Both the position numbers and the translations under genes were made by a program. Positions 33,479 to 42,362 of a stretch of DNA of 64,000 bases are shown in pieces. Positions within the stretch are counted from its first letter, which is position 1; the number at the start of each line of letters is the position of its first letter. This DNA comes from Bacteroidota bacterium (GTDB taxonomy: Bacteria > Bacteroidota > Bacteroidia > 2-12-FULL-35-15): positions 1,606,411-1,670,410 of the forward strand of contig JAOQAE010000002.1 of assembly GCA_025963725.1 (NCBI GenBank), in the 5' to 3' direction. The notes under the pieces are model-generated. The model was not told the origin of the DNA, made no database searches, and was given only the letters and a program-made list of their open reading frames with translations.

Positions 33479-33790
33479 TCAGGCCTGCGCTGTAGGCCCG
33501 CCGAAATTCATCGGCAGCACATTCGGCATTTCCGTATCCTTGATAGGGCCGTGCGTCTGCTCAAATTTCTTGATGTTATCATTGAGCGCTTTCATTAATC
33601 GCTTTGCGTGCTGCGGCGTTAATACGATGCGCGACTTTACTTTTGCCTTCGGCACGCCGGGCATCATTTTGATGAAATCGAGCACAAATTCCGAATTGGA
33701 ATGAGTGATGATCGCCAGGTTAGAATAAATACCTTCTGCGATCTCCTCGCTTAATTCTATATTGATCTGGTTAGGGTTCTGCTCTTCCAT
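33479..33790 (-). CDS. DUF3467 protein
   Basis: A 103-residue cytosolic protein of the DUF3467 family. The whole family core is seen: INIELSEEIAEGIYSNLAII, THSNSEFVLDFIKMMPG, AKVKSRIVLTPQHAKRLMKA, then LNDNIKKFEQTHGPI. Function is unknown. The end MNFGGPTAQA lies nine bases from a palindromic half element, so the last residues may have been changed by its insertion. It stands alone, with repeat-filled spacers on both sides. Confidence 0.9.
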   Translation of the reverse strand: MEEQNPNQINIELSEEIAEGIYSNLAIITHSNSEFVLDFIKMMPGVPKAKVKSRIVLTPQHAKRLMKALNDNIKKFEQTHGPIKDTEMPNVLPMNFGGPTAQA

Positions 33791-33875
33791 GGTTTATTTT
33801 TTTGAATTGTAAAGTTAATTATTTCCCTTGAAAATTCCGGAAAAACTTGTTCATGAGATGTGCGATAAGCGCATA

Positions 33876-33972
33876 GTCACTTCGAGTGCGAAGCGTATCG
33901 AGAAGTAGACCAGTTCTAGATACTTTCGGCAAAAGGCCGAAATCCCGATAGCTATCGGGACGAACTGACAGT
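33876..33972. repeat. Mosaic palindromic element, 'TTCGAGT...GTATCGAGAA' family, copy 4
   Basis: Begins GTCACTTCGAGTGCGAAGCG, core GTATCGAGAAGTAGACCAGT then TCTAGATACTTTCGG, with inner mini-hairpin CTTTCGGC-AAAA-GGCCGAAA and an 18-base perfect palindrome TCCCGATAGCTATCGGGA, ending in CGAACTGACAG. The first half is nearly identical to copy 2 at 15847, less an internal 10-base stretch. Confidence 0.85.
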
Positions 33973-34013
33973 CCGATCCAACACCTCTTTAATTATACCA
34001 TTTAAATAAAAAA

Positions 34014-34033
34014 GTCCCGGGTTTCCCCGGGAC
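34014..34033 (-). terminator. Terminator after the first collagen-like gene
   Basis: GTCCCGGG, loop TTTC, CCCGGGAC; on the minus strand it is followed by a T-rich run. It ends the 34-36.6 kb pair. Confidence 0.85.
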
Positions 34034-34056
34034 CTTTATCATTTGTAGGTTATGTC

Positions 34057-36165
34057 TTATAATTTCGTGATCAGGATCGAAGCATTCACTGCAGACAGTG
34101 TTCCTCCTGTGTTTGCCCCGAGGTTAACACTTGCCGGTGAACCTGTATTGTTAAGCTGGATCACATCGCCTGCTACTACGTTAATGATCACCTGCCCGCT
34201 GGTTTGCGTGTTTGCAGTTGGAGATCCGTTCCTTGAACCCAAAACAGAGACGCCGTTCTGATATACAGAGAATTGGTTTGCAGAAGCTGCAGACACAGTG
34301 TATTCTATTTTATAAACTCCCGATACATTTATAAAAATAAATGATGATCCCGGGTTATGCGTAATGTTAGCAGAGAGTATACCGTTTGCATCAAATGTAA
34401 CAGCATTTCCAAGCGTTACAAATTGTGCGGTCGTATTATAAATGTATCCATATTCCGAAGAGGCAGTTACTCCCGTGGCTCCTACCGCACCGGTTGCTCC
34501 GGTTGCACCGGCAGTGCCAACCGTACCTGCAATGGAAATATTCCAGTTGTTCACAATTGATCCCAACGCACCAACGGCAACGTCAACGTTAACTACCATC
34601 GTATTCCCTGAGTAAGATACAATAATACCTTCTGTGTAGTTTGCAATGGTTGTCTGATCTACAAGCCTGATGCGGTCTCCCGCGATGTATGCAAGGCCAG
34701 CCTGTGTATTAAATGATTTTCCGGGGCCTGTGCCCAGTGTTTTAGGTGAGTTGGAAGTTGCGCTATAGCCGCTGCCTGTAGCACCTGTTGCCCCTGTTAC
34801 GCCGGTTGCACCCACTGCTCCCACAGGACCAATTGCACCTGTTGTTCCCGTAACACCTGTTGCGCCGGTAGCGCCGTTCGCTCCTACTGCACCCACCGGA
34901 CCAATTGCACCTGTAGTTCCCGTAACACCTGTCGTTCCGGTTGTACCCGTTGCTCCATTAGTTCCGTTCGTACCATTGGTACCCGCAGTTCCTGTTGCGC
35001 CGGTAGCTCCTGTTGCACCATTCGTGCCCGGTGATCCCGGCATCCCCATGCCCATTGGGCCCATCGGACCCATTGCGCCTGTAGTTCCCGTAGCACCTGT
35101 TGTTCCGGTTGTACCTGTTGTTCCGTTAGCGCCATTGGTTCCGTTCGTACCATTGGTACCCGCAGTTCCAGTAGCACCTGTTGCGCCGGTAGCTCCTGTT
35201 GCACCATTCATTCCCGGTGACCCCGGCATTCCCATGCCCATTGGACCCATCGGGCCCATTGCGCCTGTAGTTCCCGTAGCACCTGTTGTTCCGGTTGCAC
35301 CAGTCGTTCCGTTAGCGCCATTGGTTCCGTTCGTACCATTGGTACCGGCAGTTCCTGTAGCACCTGTTGCGCCGGTAGCTCCTGTTGCACCATTCATTCC
35401 CGGTGATCCCGGCATTCCCATGCCCATTGGGCCCATCGGGCCCATTGCACCTGTAGAGCCTGTTGCCCCGGTTGCACCTGTGGTTCCATCAATACCGTTA
35501 ATTCCGGCAGTACCTGTAGCGCCTGTTGCACCATCGATCCCGTTTGTGCCGTTCATTCCGGTTGCGCCTGCAGCGCCGTCAATTCCATTCGTTCCGGCTG
35601 TTCCGGTCGCGCCTGTTGCGCCATCCGCTCCGTTAATGCCCGGGGTTCCCGCTGCACCATCAATTCCGTTTGTTCCGTCAGCACCTGTTGCGCCTGTTGC
35701 ACCGTCGATCCCGTTTGTACCGGTAGCTCCCGTTGCGCCAACGCCACCCGTTCCGGATGTTTCAGCATACAATGCATAAGGAACGCTCATCAGCTGGGTT
35801 GTTCCAGTGATGGTATACGATGTTCCGCCCGAAGGATCGGTTTCTGTCATGATGAAATAAGGGCCTGCCGCCCAGTTGATCGAAGCGAAGGTTCCTGTAA
35901 CAGGAGTTCCGTTCCCGATCTCGATCGTCACCAATCCGTTGATGTTTGTAGTGGCTGTTTGTGTTTCCACGTAAACCGCAGTTCCCGTTGGAGATCCCTG
36001 GAGGATGCTTACCTGCATGCCTACCGGCGATGATGTAACAAGCGTATTCCCAGCATTGCGGATCACTGCCTGGTAGCTCATTTTTTGCGGAGCCTGCGCT
36101 GATGTTGTTAAAACCTGGACGCTGAACAACAGCATTGCAGTAATACGGAGTAATCCTTTTTTCAT
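34057..36165 (-). CDS. Collagen-like surface protein A, C1q/BclA-like C-terminal head
   Basis: A 702-residue exported protein. The signal peptide ([18 protein letters not shown]) leads into a conserved N-terminal domain (about 25-140; [43 protein letters not shown]). Residues about 143-461 are almost uninterrupted Gly-X-Y triplets rich in GAT, GTN and GPM. A linker and a short second Gly-rich tract follow, then a C-terminal domain (about 565-702; [47 protein letters not shown]) that looks like a trimeric C1q/BclA head. The Pro content is low, as in bacterial collagens. It pairs with the small gene three bases upstream. Confidence 0.9.
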   Translation of the reverse strand: MKKGLLRITAMLLFSVQVLTTSAQAPQKMSYQAVIRNAGNTLVTSSPVGMQVSILQGSPTGTAVYVETQTATTNINGLVTIEIGNGTPVTGTFASINWAAGPYFIMTETDPSGGTSYTITGTTQLMSVPYALYAETSGTGGVGATGATGTNGIDGATGATGADGTNGIDGAAGTPGINGADGATGATGTAGTNGIDGAAGATGMNGTNGIDGATGATGTAGINGIDGTTGATGATGSTGAMGPMGPMGMGMPGSPGMNGATGATGATGATGTAGTNGTNGTNGANGTTGATGTTGATGTTGAMGPMGPMGMGMPGSPGMNGATGATGATGATGTAGTNGTNGTNGANGTTGTTGTTGATGTTGAMGPMGPMGMGMPGSPGTNGATGATGATGTAGTNGTNGTNGATGTTGTTGVTGTTGAIGPVGAVGANGATGATGVTGTTGAIGPVGAVGATGVTGATGATGSGYSATSNSPKTLGTGPGKSFNTQAGLAYIAGDRIRLVDQTTIANYTEGIIVSYSGNTMVVNVDVAVGALGSIVNNWNISIAGTVGTAGATGATGAVGATGVTASSEYGYIYNTTAQFVTLGNAVTFDANGILSANITHNPGSSFIFINVSGVYKIEYTVSAASANQFSVYQNGVSVLGSRNGSPTANTQTSGQVIINVVAGDVIQLNNTGSPASVNLGANTGGTLSAVNASILITKL
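34903..35460. repeat. Three tandem copies of a 186-bp unit inside collagen-like gene A
   Basis: Matching points such as CCCGGTGA recur at 35027, 35213 and 35399, giving a 186-base (62-codon) period that keeps the frame. The copies differ by a few bases, so the expansion is recent on the scale of this gene. Confidence 0.85.
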
Positions 36166-36168
36166 AAT

Positions 36169-36651
36169 TTAGTTTTTGATGATTTTAAATGTTTTGATCT
36201 CTTTATTGGTATCGAGTACTTTTACGAAGTAAATCCCTTTGCTCAGCGTGCTCATGGAGATCGTTGTTTCAGTGCCGCTGAGCTTGTCGCTGCTGATGAG
36301 CTTGCCCTGCGCATCGGAAAGCGTGTAGTGCATTCCCGCAGTGGAAAGGTCCTTAATGGTGAGCGTCACCTGCTCCGCAGTGGGGTTCGGATAAACAGAG
36401 GCAGATAAATCAATATCTTTTGCATCCACACCTGTGATCACGTAAATTTCAAATGGCTGCTGCAATCCCTGTGTGATGGTTCCGCCTGTTCCATTTGCCG
36501 TGATATAATCCACCTGCCCGATGGAATAGCTTGCAGAGCCGCCGGTGCCCGAAGCATCGCCGCCAGCCGCAACTGTTCCCTGCTGGGCGCTGAGCGTTGC
36601 GATCCCTGAAAAAAGGAATGTGGCGCAAAGGAGTTTTTTAATGTTTGTCAT
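36169..36651 (-). CDS. Small T9SS-tail protein paired with collagen-like gene A
   Basis: A 160-residue exported protein: signal peptide 1-22, a short module with GGSASYSIGQVDYI and GGTITQGLQQPFEI, then a C-terminal T9SS sorting domain of about 75 residues (VYPNPTAEQVTLTIKDL, LSDAQGKLISSDKLSGTET, GIYFVKVLDT, KTFKIIKN). It is little more than a secretion tail plus a short head. It lies three bases before the collagen-like gene, so the two are co-expressed; it may help anchor or display the collagen-like partner, which lacks its own T9SS tail. That role is an inference. Confidence 0.88.
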   Translation of the reverse strand: MTNIKKLLCATFLFSGIATLSAQQGTVAAGGDASGTGGSASYSIGQVDYITANGTGGTITQGLQQPFEIYVITGVDAKDIDLSASVYPNPTAEQVTLTIKDLSTAGMHYTLSDAQGKLISSDKLSGTETTISMSTLSKGIYFVKVLDTNKEIKTFKIIKN

Positions 36652-36729
36652 TTGATTTTGGAGAATTAAGAAACGTAAGGTTACGGAAATTAAACGACAC
36701 GGGAGTAAGAAAACGGATATATTAAAGCC

Positions 36730-36762
36730 AAAAGCCTCCCGGGAGCTTCCCGGAAGGCTTTT
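36730..36762 (-). terminator. Terminator after collagen-like gene B
   Basis: AAAAGCCTCCCGGGA, loop GCT, TCCCGGAAGGCTTTT: a 15-bp stem with one wobble pair and flanking T and A runs. It separates the two duplicated cassettes. Confidence 0.88.
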
Positions 36763-36798
36763 AATTCAAAGGGTTAAAATGAATTTAGAATTACTTTA

Positions 36799-39018
36799 TT
36801 AGTGAAAGTCAACCCAGGAATTAACTGTAGGCTTAACGTATGTTTTAAACCACAGATCCCAGGTTAAGTTTGGCATTCCCGAATTTTCGGCACCGGAAGG
36901 ATAGCTGTTAGTATTATCCATTGACCAGGCGCAATTAGCTGTATGTGAAATCATAAATGTATAGGTATTGCCTGCTGTTACATTTATCCCCGTTAATACA
37001 AATGATTTTATTCCGGCCGAAGAAATTGTACCAGCTAAAGAACCTAATAAAGTCCCTCCGGGGATTGTTCCGGCATATACATTAATTGTACATGACCCGG
37101 CAGCGGTGAAAGCAGATACTGTTACATCTATTTTCGATAACTCACCTGTTGCTCCTGCAATAAACGACTGCCCGATCATTGTAGCATTTAACTGGGTATT
37201 TGGTGTCGTCATACTCTGATCAAGTGCCTCAGCACCAAGAGCCGTGGCATATCCCTGGAACTTGCCTGTGCTGCTGTTATAGATCATCATCCCCGGTACA
37301 GCTGTTAAAGCAGTGCGCTCTGTTGTTGTGAGCCTTGGAAGCAATACGGCTCCCGTTGTTGTAGTTATTTCCAACTGGCCGTTAATTTTAGTTTTACCGG
37401 CCACTTCTAATTTAGCAGAAGGTGCTGATGTTCCGATCCCAACGTTACCGTCGCCCCGGATGCGCATTAATTCAAGACTGCTCGTAGCATTTATTGCTGC
37501 ATAAAAAACATGGCTCTGCACCGGGGAGCTTACCTGGTAACGCAATGCATTGTTATTCATACCAAAGCCATAATATTCATGATCATTGTTTCCATCTTCC
37601 CACAAAACAAGCCTTCTGTTTCCCTGCACATTTCCAAATTGTAAGGCTGCATTCGGAGCTGATGTCCCAATCCCCACATTACCGGAATTGAACCATTGGT
37701 TAGTAAGGCTGAACTGAAGCCTGTTTGCTCCGTTATAATAAAATGAGAGCAGATCATCAGAGGCGTTATTTGTCAGCATGAAATCTCTTTCAGGATTTCC
37801 CAGTATAAATGATGCAAAAGAATTGGAACCTAAGGATTTTTCGCGGACAAATATGCTGCCGGGATCAGAGATATCAAGCTTATACGCCGGTGTTACTGTT
37901 CCGATCCCTATGTTACCGCCATTGTTATAAATGTTGCTGCTGTTGGTTACCCAGTCGGTACCGTTCCAATAAGCAGTATTGCCGGCTGCAGAACCTGCAG
38001 GTAAAATACCGTCGGCACCTGCTGTTCCTGTAGCACCTATGGAGCCTGTTGCTCCGGTAGAACCTGTTGCGCCCGTTGCACCGGCAGCACCATTCGCTCC
38101 GGGAGTACCGGGCATTCCGGGCATTCCCATTGTTCCGGGCGAGCCGGCTGTTCCGGTTGCGCCTGTCACACCAGTGGCACCTGTTGCACCGGTAGCTCCC
38201 GCTGCTCCATTTGCTCCGGGAGCACCTGGCATTCCGGGCATTCCCATTGTTCCCGGTGAGCCTGCTGTTCCGGTTGCACCTGTCGCACCCGTGGCACCTG
38301 TTGCGCCATCGATACCATTTGTTCCGTTAATTCCATCGATCCCATTGGTACCATTTGTTCCATCAATTCCATTTGTTCCGTTGATGCCGTCAACACCGTT
38401 GGTGCCATTGGTTCCATCAATGCCATTTATTCCGTTGATCCCGTCAATACCGTTGGTGCCATTGGTTCCATTAACACCATTCGTTCCATTGATGCCATCA
38501 ATACCGTTGGCACCGTTGATTCCGTTAGTCCCATTGATACCATCTGCTCCATTTGCACCTGTTGGGCCTGTAGCGCCGGTTGCACCCGCAGGGCCTGCAC
38601 CGTTACCGGAAGTGGCTGCGTACAATGCATAAGGAACACTCATCAATTGTGTAGTTCCTGAAATGGTGTATGAAGTTCCTCCTGAAGGATCCGTTTCTGT
38701 CATTATAAAATAAGGGCCCGCCGACCAGTCGATAGCCGCAAACGTTCCCGATACAGGCATTCCATTCCCGATCTCAATTGTCACCAATCCGTTCACGTTA
38801 GTAAAAGCGGATTGAGTTTCAACATAAACCGCCGTTCCTGTTGCTGAACCCTGGAGAATGCTGATCTGCATGCCTACCGGGCTGGACGTTACCAATGCAT
38901 TTGACGCATTACGCACCACTGCTTGGTAGCTCATTTTCTGAGGAGCCTGTGCAAAGCTGACCGATAGCTGAAAGCTAAGGAAAAGGACTGCGCTTACTCG
39001 GAGTACTATTTTTTTCAT
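36799..39018 (-). CDS. Collagen-like surface protein B, tail-fibre and jelly-roll-like C-terminus
   Basis: A 739-residue exported protein whose first 140 residues are nearly the same as those of protein A ([28 protein letters not shown]). Gly-X-Y triplets run from about 143 to 355, with GTNGIDGIN blocks and a repeated GSPGTMGMPGMPG unit. After that it differs fully from protein A: NIGIGTVTPAYKLDI and NVGIGTSAPNAAL stretches resemble phage and bacterial tail-fibre shafts, then a VLLPRLTTTERTAL block, then a C-terminal beta-rich domain (SFIAGATGELSKIDVTVSAF, GNTYTFMISHTANCAWSM). The swapped C-terminus suggests a different ligand. Confidence 0.9.
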   Translation of the reverse strand: MKKIVLRVSAVLFLSFQLSVSFAQAPQKMSYQAVVRNASNALVTSSPVGMQISILQGSATGTAVYVETQSAFTNVNGLVTIEIGNGMPVSGTFAAIDWSAGPYFIMTETDPSGGTSYTISGTTQLMSVPYALYAATSGNGAGPAGATGATGPTGANGADGINGTNGINGANGIDGINGTNGVNGTNGTNGIDGINGINGIDGTNGTNGVDGINGTNGIDGTNGTNGIDGINGTNGIDGATGATGATGATGTAGSPGTMGMPGMPGAPGANGAAGATGATGATGVTGATGTAGSPGTMGMPGMPGTPGANGAAGATGATGSTGATGSIGATGTAGADGILPAGSAAGNTAYWNGTDWVTNSSNIYNNGGNIGIGTVTPAYKLDISDPGSIFVREKSLGSNSFASFILGNPERDFMLTNNASDDLLSFYYNGANRLQFSLTNQWFNSGNVGIGTSAPNAALQFGNVQGNRRLVLWEDGNNDHEYYGFGMNNNALRYQVSSPVQSHVFYAAINATSSLELMRIRGDGNVGIGTSAPSAKLEVAGKTKINGQLEITTTTGAVLLPRLTTTERTALTAVPGMMIYNSSTGKFQGYATALGAEALDQSMTTPNTQLNATMIGQSFIAGATGELSKIDVTVSAFTAAGSCTINVYAGTIPGGTLLGSLAGTISSAGIKSFVLTGINVTAGNTYTFMISHTANCAWSMDNTNSYPSGAENSGMPNLTWDLWFKTYVKPTVNSWVDFH

Positions 39019-39023
39019 GTATG

Positions 39024-39509
39024 TTAGTTTTTAATGATTTTAAATGTTTTAACTGTATTCGTTCCGTCCATCACTGTGATGATGTATGCGGCCTTGTTTA
39101 ATTCCATCATTGAAATAATGGTTTCAGTTCCGCTTAGCTTATCCTGTTTGATGAGCCTGCCACGGGCATCGGAAAGAATATAGCTCATTTGCGTTGCTGA
39201 AAGATCTTTAACAGAAAGCGTAACCAGCTCTGAGCTTGGGTTCGGGTAAACCGACATTGAAAGCCCGATCCCTGTTTTTTCGATCCCTGTCATCACAGAG
39301 ATCTCGTACGGCTGCTGTAAGCCCTGCGTGATGGTTCCGCCTGCTCCTGTTCCGGTGATATAATCCACCTGCCCGATCGAATAGCTGGCTGATCCGCCAC
39401 TGCCGGATGCATTGCCACCCGCGGCTACCGTTCCCTGCTGCGCCTTTATTATGCCTGTTAAAGCCAGAAAGGAGCAGAAGAAGAAAATCTGTTTTTTTGT
39501 TTGTGTCAT
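39024..39509 (-). CDS. Small T9SS-tail protein paired with collagen-like gene B
   Basis: A 161-residue paralogue of the gene at 36169: signal peptide (IFFFCSFLALTGIIKA), the module GGSASYSIGQVDYI and GGTITQGLQQPYEI, and a T9SS sorting domain (VYPNPSSELVTLSVKDL, ILSDARGRLIKQDKLSG, KTFKIIKN). It lies five bases before collagen-like gene B. Signal-peptide regions of the two paralogues differ more than the mature parts, pointing to an older duplication or later homogenisation of the mature part. Confidence 0.88.
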   Translation of the reverse strand: MTQTKKQIFFFCSFLALTGIIKAQQGTVAAGGNASGSGGSASYSIGQVDYITGTGAGGTITQGLQQPYEISVMTGIEKTGIGLSMSVYPNPSSELVTLSVKDLSATQMSYILSDARGRLIKQDKLSGTETIISMMELNKAAYIITVMDGTNTVKTFKIIKN

Positions 39510-39667
39510 GGTATATCCTGTATTTATTTTATCCTTTATTAATCACGGAGGCCGGGAGCCTTATTCAGGGCAGTAAAGGTGGGATTATACACGGCGGTGC
39601 ACAATAGTGGTTACCCCCTATATTGTTTTTCCGTGTGTGTTTATGAAGAGAGAAGCTTGTGGAATTT

Positions 39668-40300
39668 CTAAAGCGAACCTTTAGAATGGATGGCAAATTT
39701 CAGAAGGGAGTTCTTTCCTTCCAGCCCTAATTTTTTAACAATATTGGAGCGGTGGTTATCTACCGTATTTGGACTAACAAACAGCAAGCCGGCGATCTCA
39801 GCAGTGGTCTTGCTTTCCGCGATCAGCTTTAAAATAACCTTTTCAGTGGCAGTAAGTATTTTCAGTTCCGGAATGTCGTTGATCTTATTCTGCGCGGTAA
39901 GAAGCTTTTCAATTCCCGCGCTGATAAATCGTTCGCCCTTCAGAACCTTTTCAACGCACACGATCAGCTCGGTGATCGCATTGTCCTTTAACAGGTAGCC
40001 CATCACACCCATTTCCATGGCACTATTGAAGAAATCCTTCTCCCTGTGCATGGTCAGCAAAATGAATTTGGTATCCGACTTTTCCTTCAGCACTTTATTG
40101 CACACATCAAGTCCTGATAAGCCGGGCATCTCTATATCCAGTATGGCAATATCCGGCCGCCGGGAAATGATCTGCTGGTAAGCAGCCAATCCATCCGACA
40201 CTTCAGCAACAATTTCAAGGCTTTCCACATCCCGGAGGATCTCTATCAGGCCCTTCCTGAAGATTGGGTGATCATCGGCAACAACAGCTGTTCTTTTCAT
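39668..40300 (-). CDS. NarL/FixJ-type response regulator
   Basis: A 210-residue two-component regulator. The receiver domain has acidic residues D9 and D10, the phosphorylated D55 (IAILDIEMPG), and the switch-region T/K blocks (LLTMHRE, GYLLKD). The C-terminal LuxR-type helix-turn-helix reads LTATEKVILKLIAESKTTAE then VSPNTVDNHRSNIVKKL. The gene begins two bases after the kinase stop, so the kinase at 40303 is its partner. Targets are unknown; the collagen-like cassettes just downstream are candidates by position. Confidence 0.94.
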   Translation of the reverse strand: MKRTAVVADDHPIFRKGLIEILRDVESLEIVAEVSDGLAAYQQIISRRPDIAILDIEMPGLSGLDVCNKVLKEKSDTKFILLTMHREKDFFNSAMEMGVMGYLLKDNAITELIVCVEKVLKGERFISAGIEKLLTAQNKINDIPELKILTATEKVILKLIAESKTTAEIAGLLFVSPNTVDNHRSNIVKKLGLEGKNSLLKFAIHSKGSL

Positions 40301-40302
40301 TG

Positions 40303-42216
40303 CTATGAAGGTATGGAAAAAATATATTTAGTCCCCTTCCCCGGCGAAGTTTCCAGCACTAATTTTCCCTTTAAATATTTCACGCGCTCCTCCAGGTTCA
40401 GCAATCCGAAGGATCGCTGCGCTTTTTCAGAAAGAATGCTTTTGTCAAAGCCCTTGCCATTGTCCTGCACCACCAGCTCCAACACCCCATTTGCTTTAGA
40501 AGCGGAGATTCGTAAAGCAGTAGCATCTGCGTGCTTTAAAGCGTTCGTAACACATTCCTGAATGATCCTGTAATAATTTATCTGCTTATCGGGCGGAAGT
40601 TCTTTATCTACTGCATCAAGATCATAGCTCACAAACACATTGGAGCTTTCCTTTACCTTTTCGGCAAGCGCATCCACGGCTGCTACCAACCCGTACTTTT
40701 CGAGCTGGTTCGGGTACAGGTCCTTTGAAATGCTCCGGACCTCTTCCAGCGTTTCATCCACCGCAGGCATTAAGCGGAGATCATTGTTCTTTAGCATCTG
40801 GTTTTTGATAAAAAGAATATTCTGGCCGATACTATCATGCAGCTCTTTTGAGATCCGCTGCCGTTCCTTCTCCTGGGAAATAAGAAGCTGCTGCGAATAC
40901 ATTTCACGCAACTGGAGCGCTTTCCGGTTATTGAAATAGGCAAAGCCCCCAATTACAAGCAACAAGACCATTACTGCCAATAGAATAATAAAGTTGCGCG
41001 TGGTTCTTTGGATCTGGTTCTCAGCTTCCAAAGCAATAACTTCTTTCTCGTGTTCGTTCTTTTGAAGAGCGGCTTTCTTTTCAAACTCAAAATTCATCTC
41101 CAGCTCAACATTCTTTTTTGCATTGTCGATATTAAAAATACTATCCTTTGCAAGGATGTAATTTCTATAATATCCAAGCTCTTTTTTAGGATCACCCAGA
41201 TCCGAGTATAACCGGCTAAGATTTTCATTGGCCTCCATTACCCCATCCAGGTAATTGATCTCTTCCGACAGCTCAAGCGATTGCAAAAGCCGTTCTTTTG
41301 CCTCCGGGTATTTTTTCATGCCACGGTATAATGAGCCCAGGCTGGCAAGATGAACCGCCTTATTCCTTTTATCCCCTGTAATTTCATACAGGGCAAGTGA
41401 TTTCTTATAATATGCAACAGCGGTATCATACTCGGGGATCTTTCGCGGGTCTGCTCCCTTATTCAGTTTTTTATCACCGAAATTACCGTAAACATTTCCT
41501 ATGTTCCCCAGTATCATTGCGATTGTCCCCGTATCCTTCAGTTTCCGGAACATTTCCATCGACTTTGTATAATATTGCAAAGCCATATCATTGTTTTCCA
41601 TTTCAACATACGCACTTCCAAGATTACTGTAAAGCGTAGCCTCCGCCTCCGCTCCGATAGACTTCATCTGCTTTGCGACCGCAAGCGCCCTGTACATATA
41701 ATCAATGGATTTTTCAGATTCGTCAATGCTATTGAAAGCGATGGCAATGTTACCTAAATGACGCAGGATCCCGGCCTTATTATCAATACCTTCATCGATC
41801 CTCAATGCCTTAAAATAAAACTCTAGGGCTTTCGTATCATCGCCGGTGTCTTCATAATAGCTGCCAATATTCCCGTATCCTCTTGCTTCCGTCTCAAGGG
41901 CATACCTCTTCAGTTCAGCGGAAATAAGCGGCTTCACCAGCATTGATGTTGCAAGGTCTATCGCTTTTTTAGTATAGCCCTGCTCTGCCGGCCGGTCTTC
42001 CAGCATATAATGTTCATCGGCTATCGAGTAATACGCCTCAATAAGATTAGTATCCGCAGTAACATTCCGCGGTTGGCCTTCAAGCCCCGTTATTACTTTC
42101 AGCAGAGAGTCAATTTTGTTATTCTGAGCTGTAAGGAATGAAGAATACAGGAGGAAGGCCAATAAAACAACAAATGAAAGGGAATAAATGCGCGAACGCG
42201 TGTGCCTGCAGATCAT
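40303..42216 (-). CDS. TPR sensor histidine kinase (HisKA_3 type)
   Basis: A 637-residue sensor kinase. Signal peptide or first membrane segment 1-30, periplasmic TPR array (about 50-360; GYGNIGSYYEDTGDDTKALE, ILGNIGNVYGNFGDK), membrane helix (about 395-415, FIILLAVMVLLLVIGGFAYF), then the HisKA_3 box with H460 (SKELHDSIGQN) and a HATPase domain (VQDNGKGFDKS, and SPGKGTKYIFSIPS at the end). It would sense a periplasmic or cell-surface state through TPR-bound ligands and phosphorylate the adjacent regulator. Confidence 0.94.
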   Translation of the reverse strand: MICRHTRSRIYSLSFVVLLAFLLYSSFLTAQNNKIDSLLKVITGLEGQPRNVTADTNLIEAYYSIADEHYMLEDRPAEQGYTKKAIDLATSMLVKPLISAELKRYALETEARGYGNIGSYYEDTGDDTKALEFYFKALRIDEGIDNKAGILRHLGNIAIAFNSIDESEKSIDYMYRALAVAKQMKSIGAEAEATLYSNLGSAYVEMENNDMALQYYTKSMEMFRKLKDTGTIAMILGNIGNVYGNFGDKKLNKGADPRKIPEYDTAVAYYKKSLALYEITGDKRNKAVHLASLGSLYRGMKKYPEAKERLLQSLELSEEINYLDGVMEANENLSRLYSDLGDPKKELGYYRNYILAKDSIFNIDNAKKNVELEMNFEFEKKAALQKNEHEKEVIALEAENQIQRTTRNFIILLAVMVLLLVIGGFAYFNNRKALQLREMYSQQLLISQEKERQRISKELHDSIGQNILFIKNQMLKNNDLRLMPAVDETLEEVRSISKDLYPNQLEKYGLVAAVDALAEKVKESSNVFVSYDLDAVDKELPPDKQINYYRIIQECVTNALKHADATALRISASKANGVLELVVQDNGKGFDKSILSEKAQRSFGLLNLEERVKYLKGKLVLETSPGKGTKYIFSIPS

Positions 42217-42235
42217 TGAGATGTAGTAATAGGTA

Positions 42236-42272
42236 AAAAAAAGAGGGACAGAAATATTGTCCCTCTTTTTTT
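42236..42272 (-). terminator. Terminator of the rpoBC transcript
   Basis: AAAAAAAGAGGGACA, loop GAAATAT, TGTCCCTCTTTTTTT: a 15-bp perfect stem 91 bases after the rpoC stop on the minus strand, before the kinase start. Confidence 0.93.
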
Positions 42273-42362
42273 ATTAATTTATTTGAAGAGATCCCGGATC
42301 AGGTCCGGAATGAATTCGAATTATAATTTTACTTCGGCAAGGCCTTGTAAAATCACAGTCTC

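Noticed and set aside
34903-35460. Regular repeats that might suggest a CRISPR array
   Set aside because: The 186-base units are in frame, contiguous and coding, with no spacer-repeat alternation and no cas gene.
34976-35779. A long open frame of Val-Pro repeats on the plus strand
   Set aside because: It is the antisense shadow of the Gly-X-Y codons of collagen-like gene A (and likewise 37979-38632 for gene B); there is no signal, start context or domain of its own.
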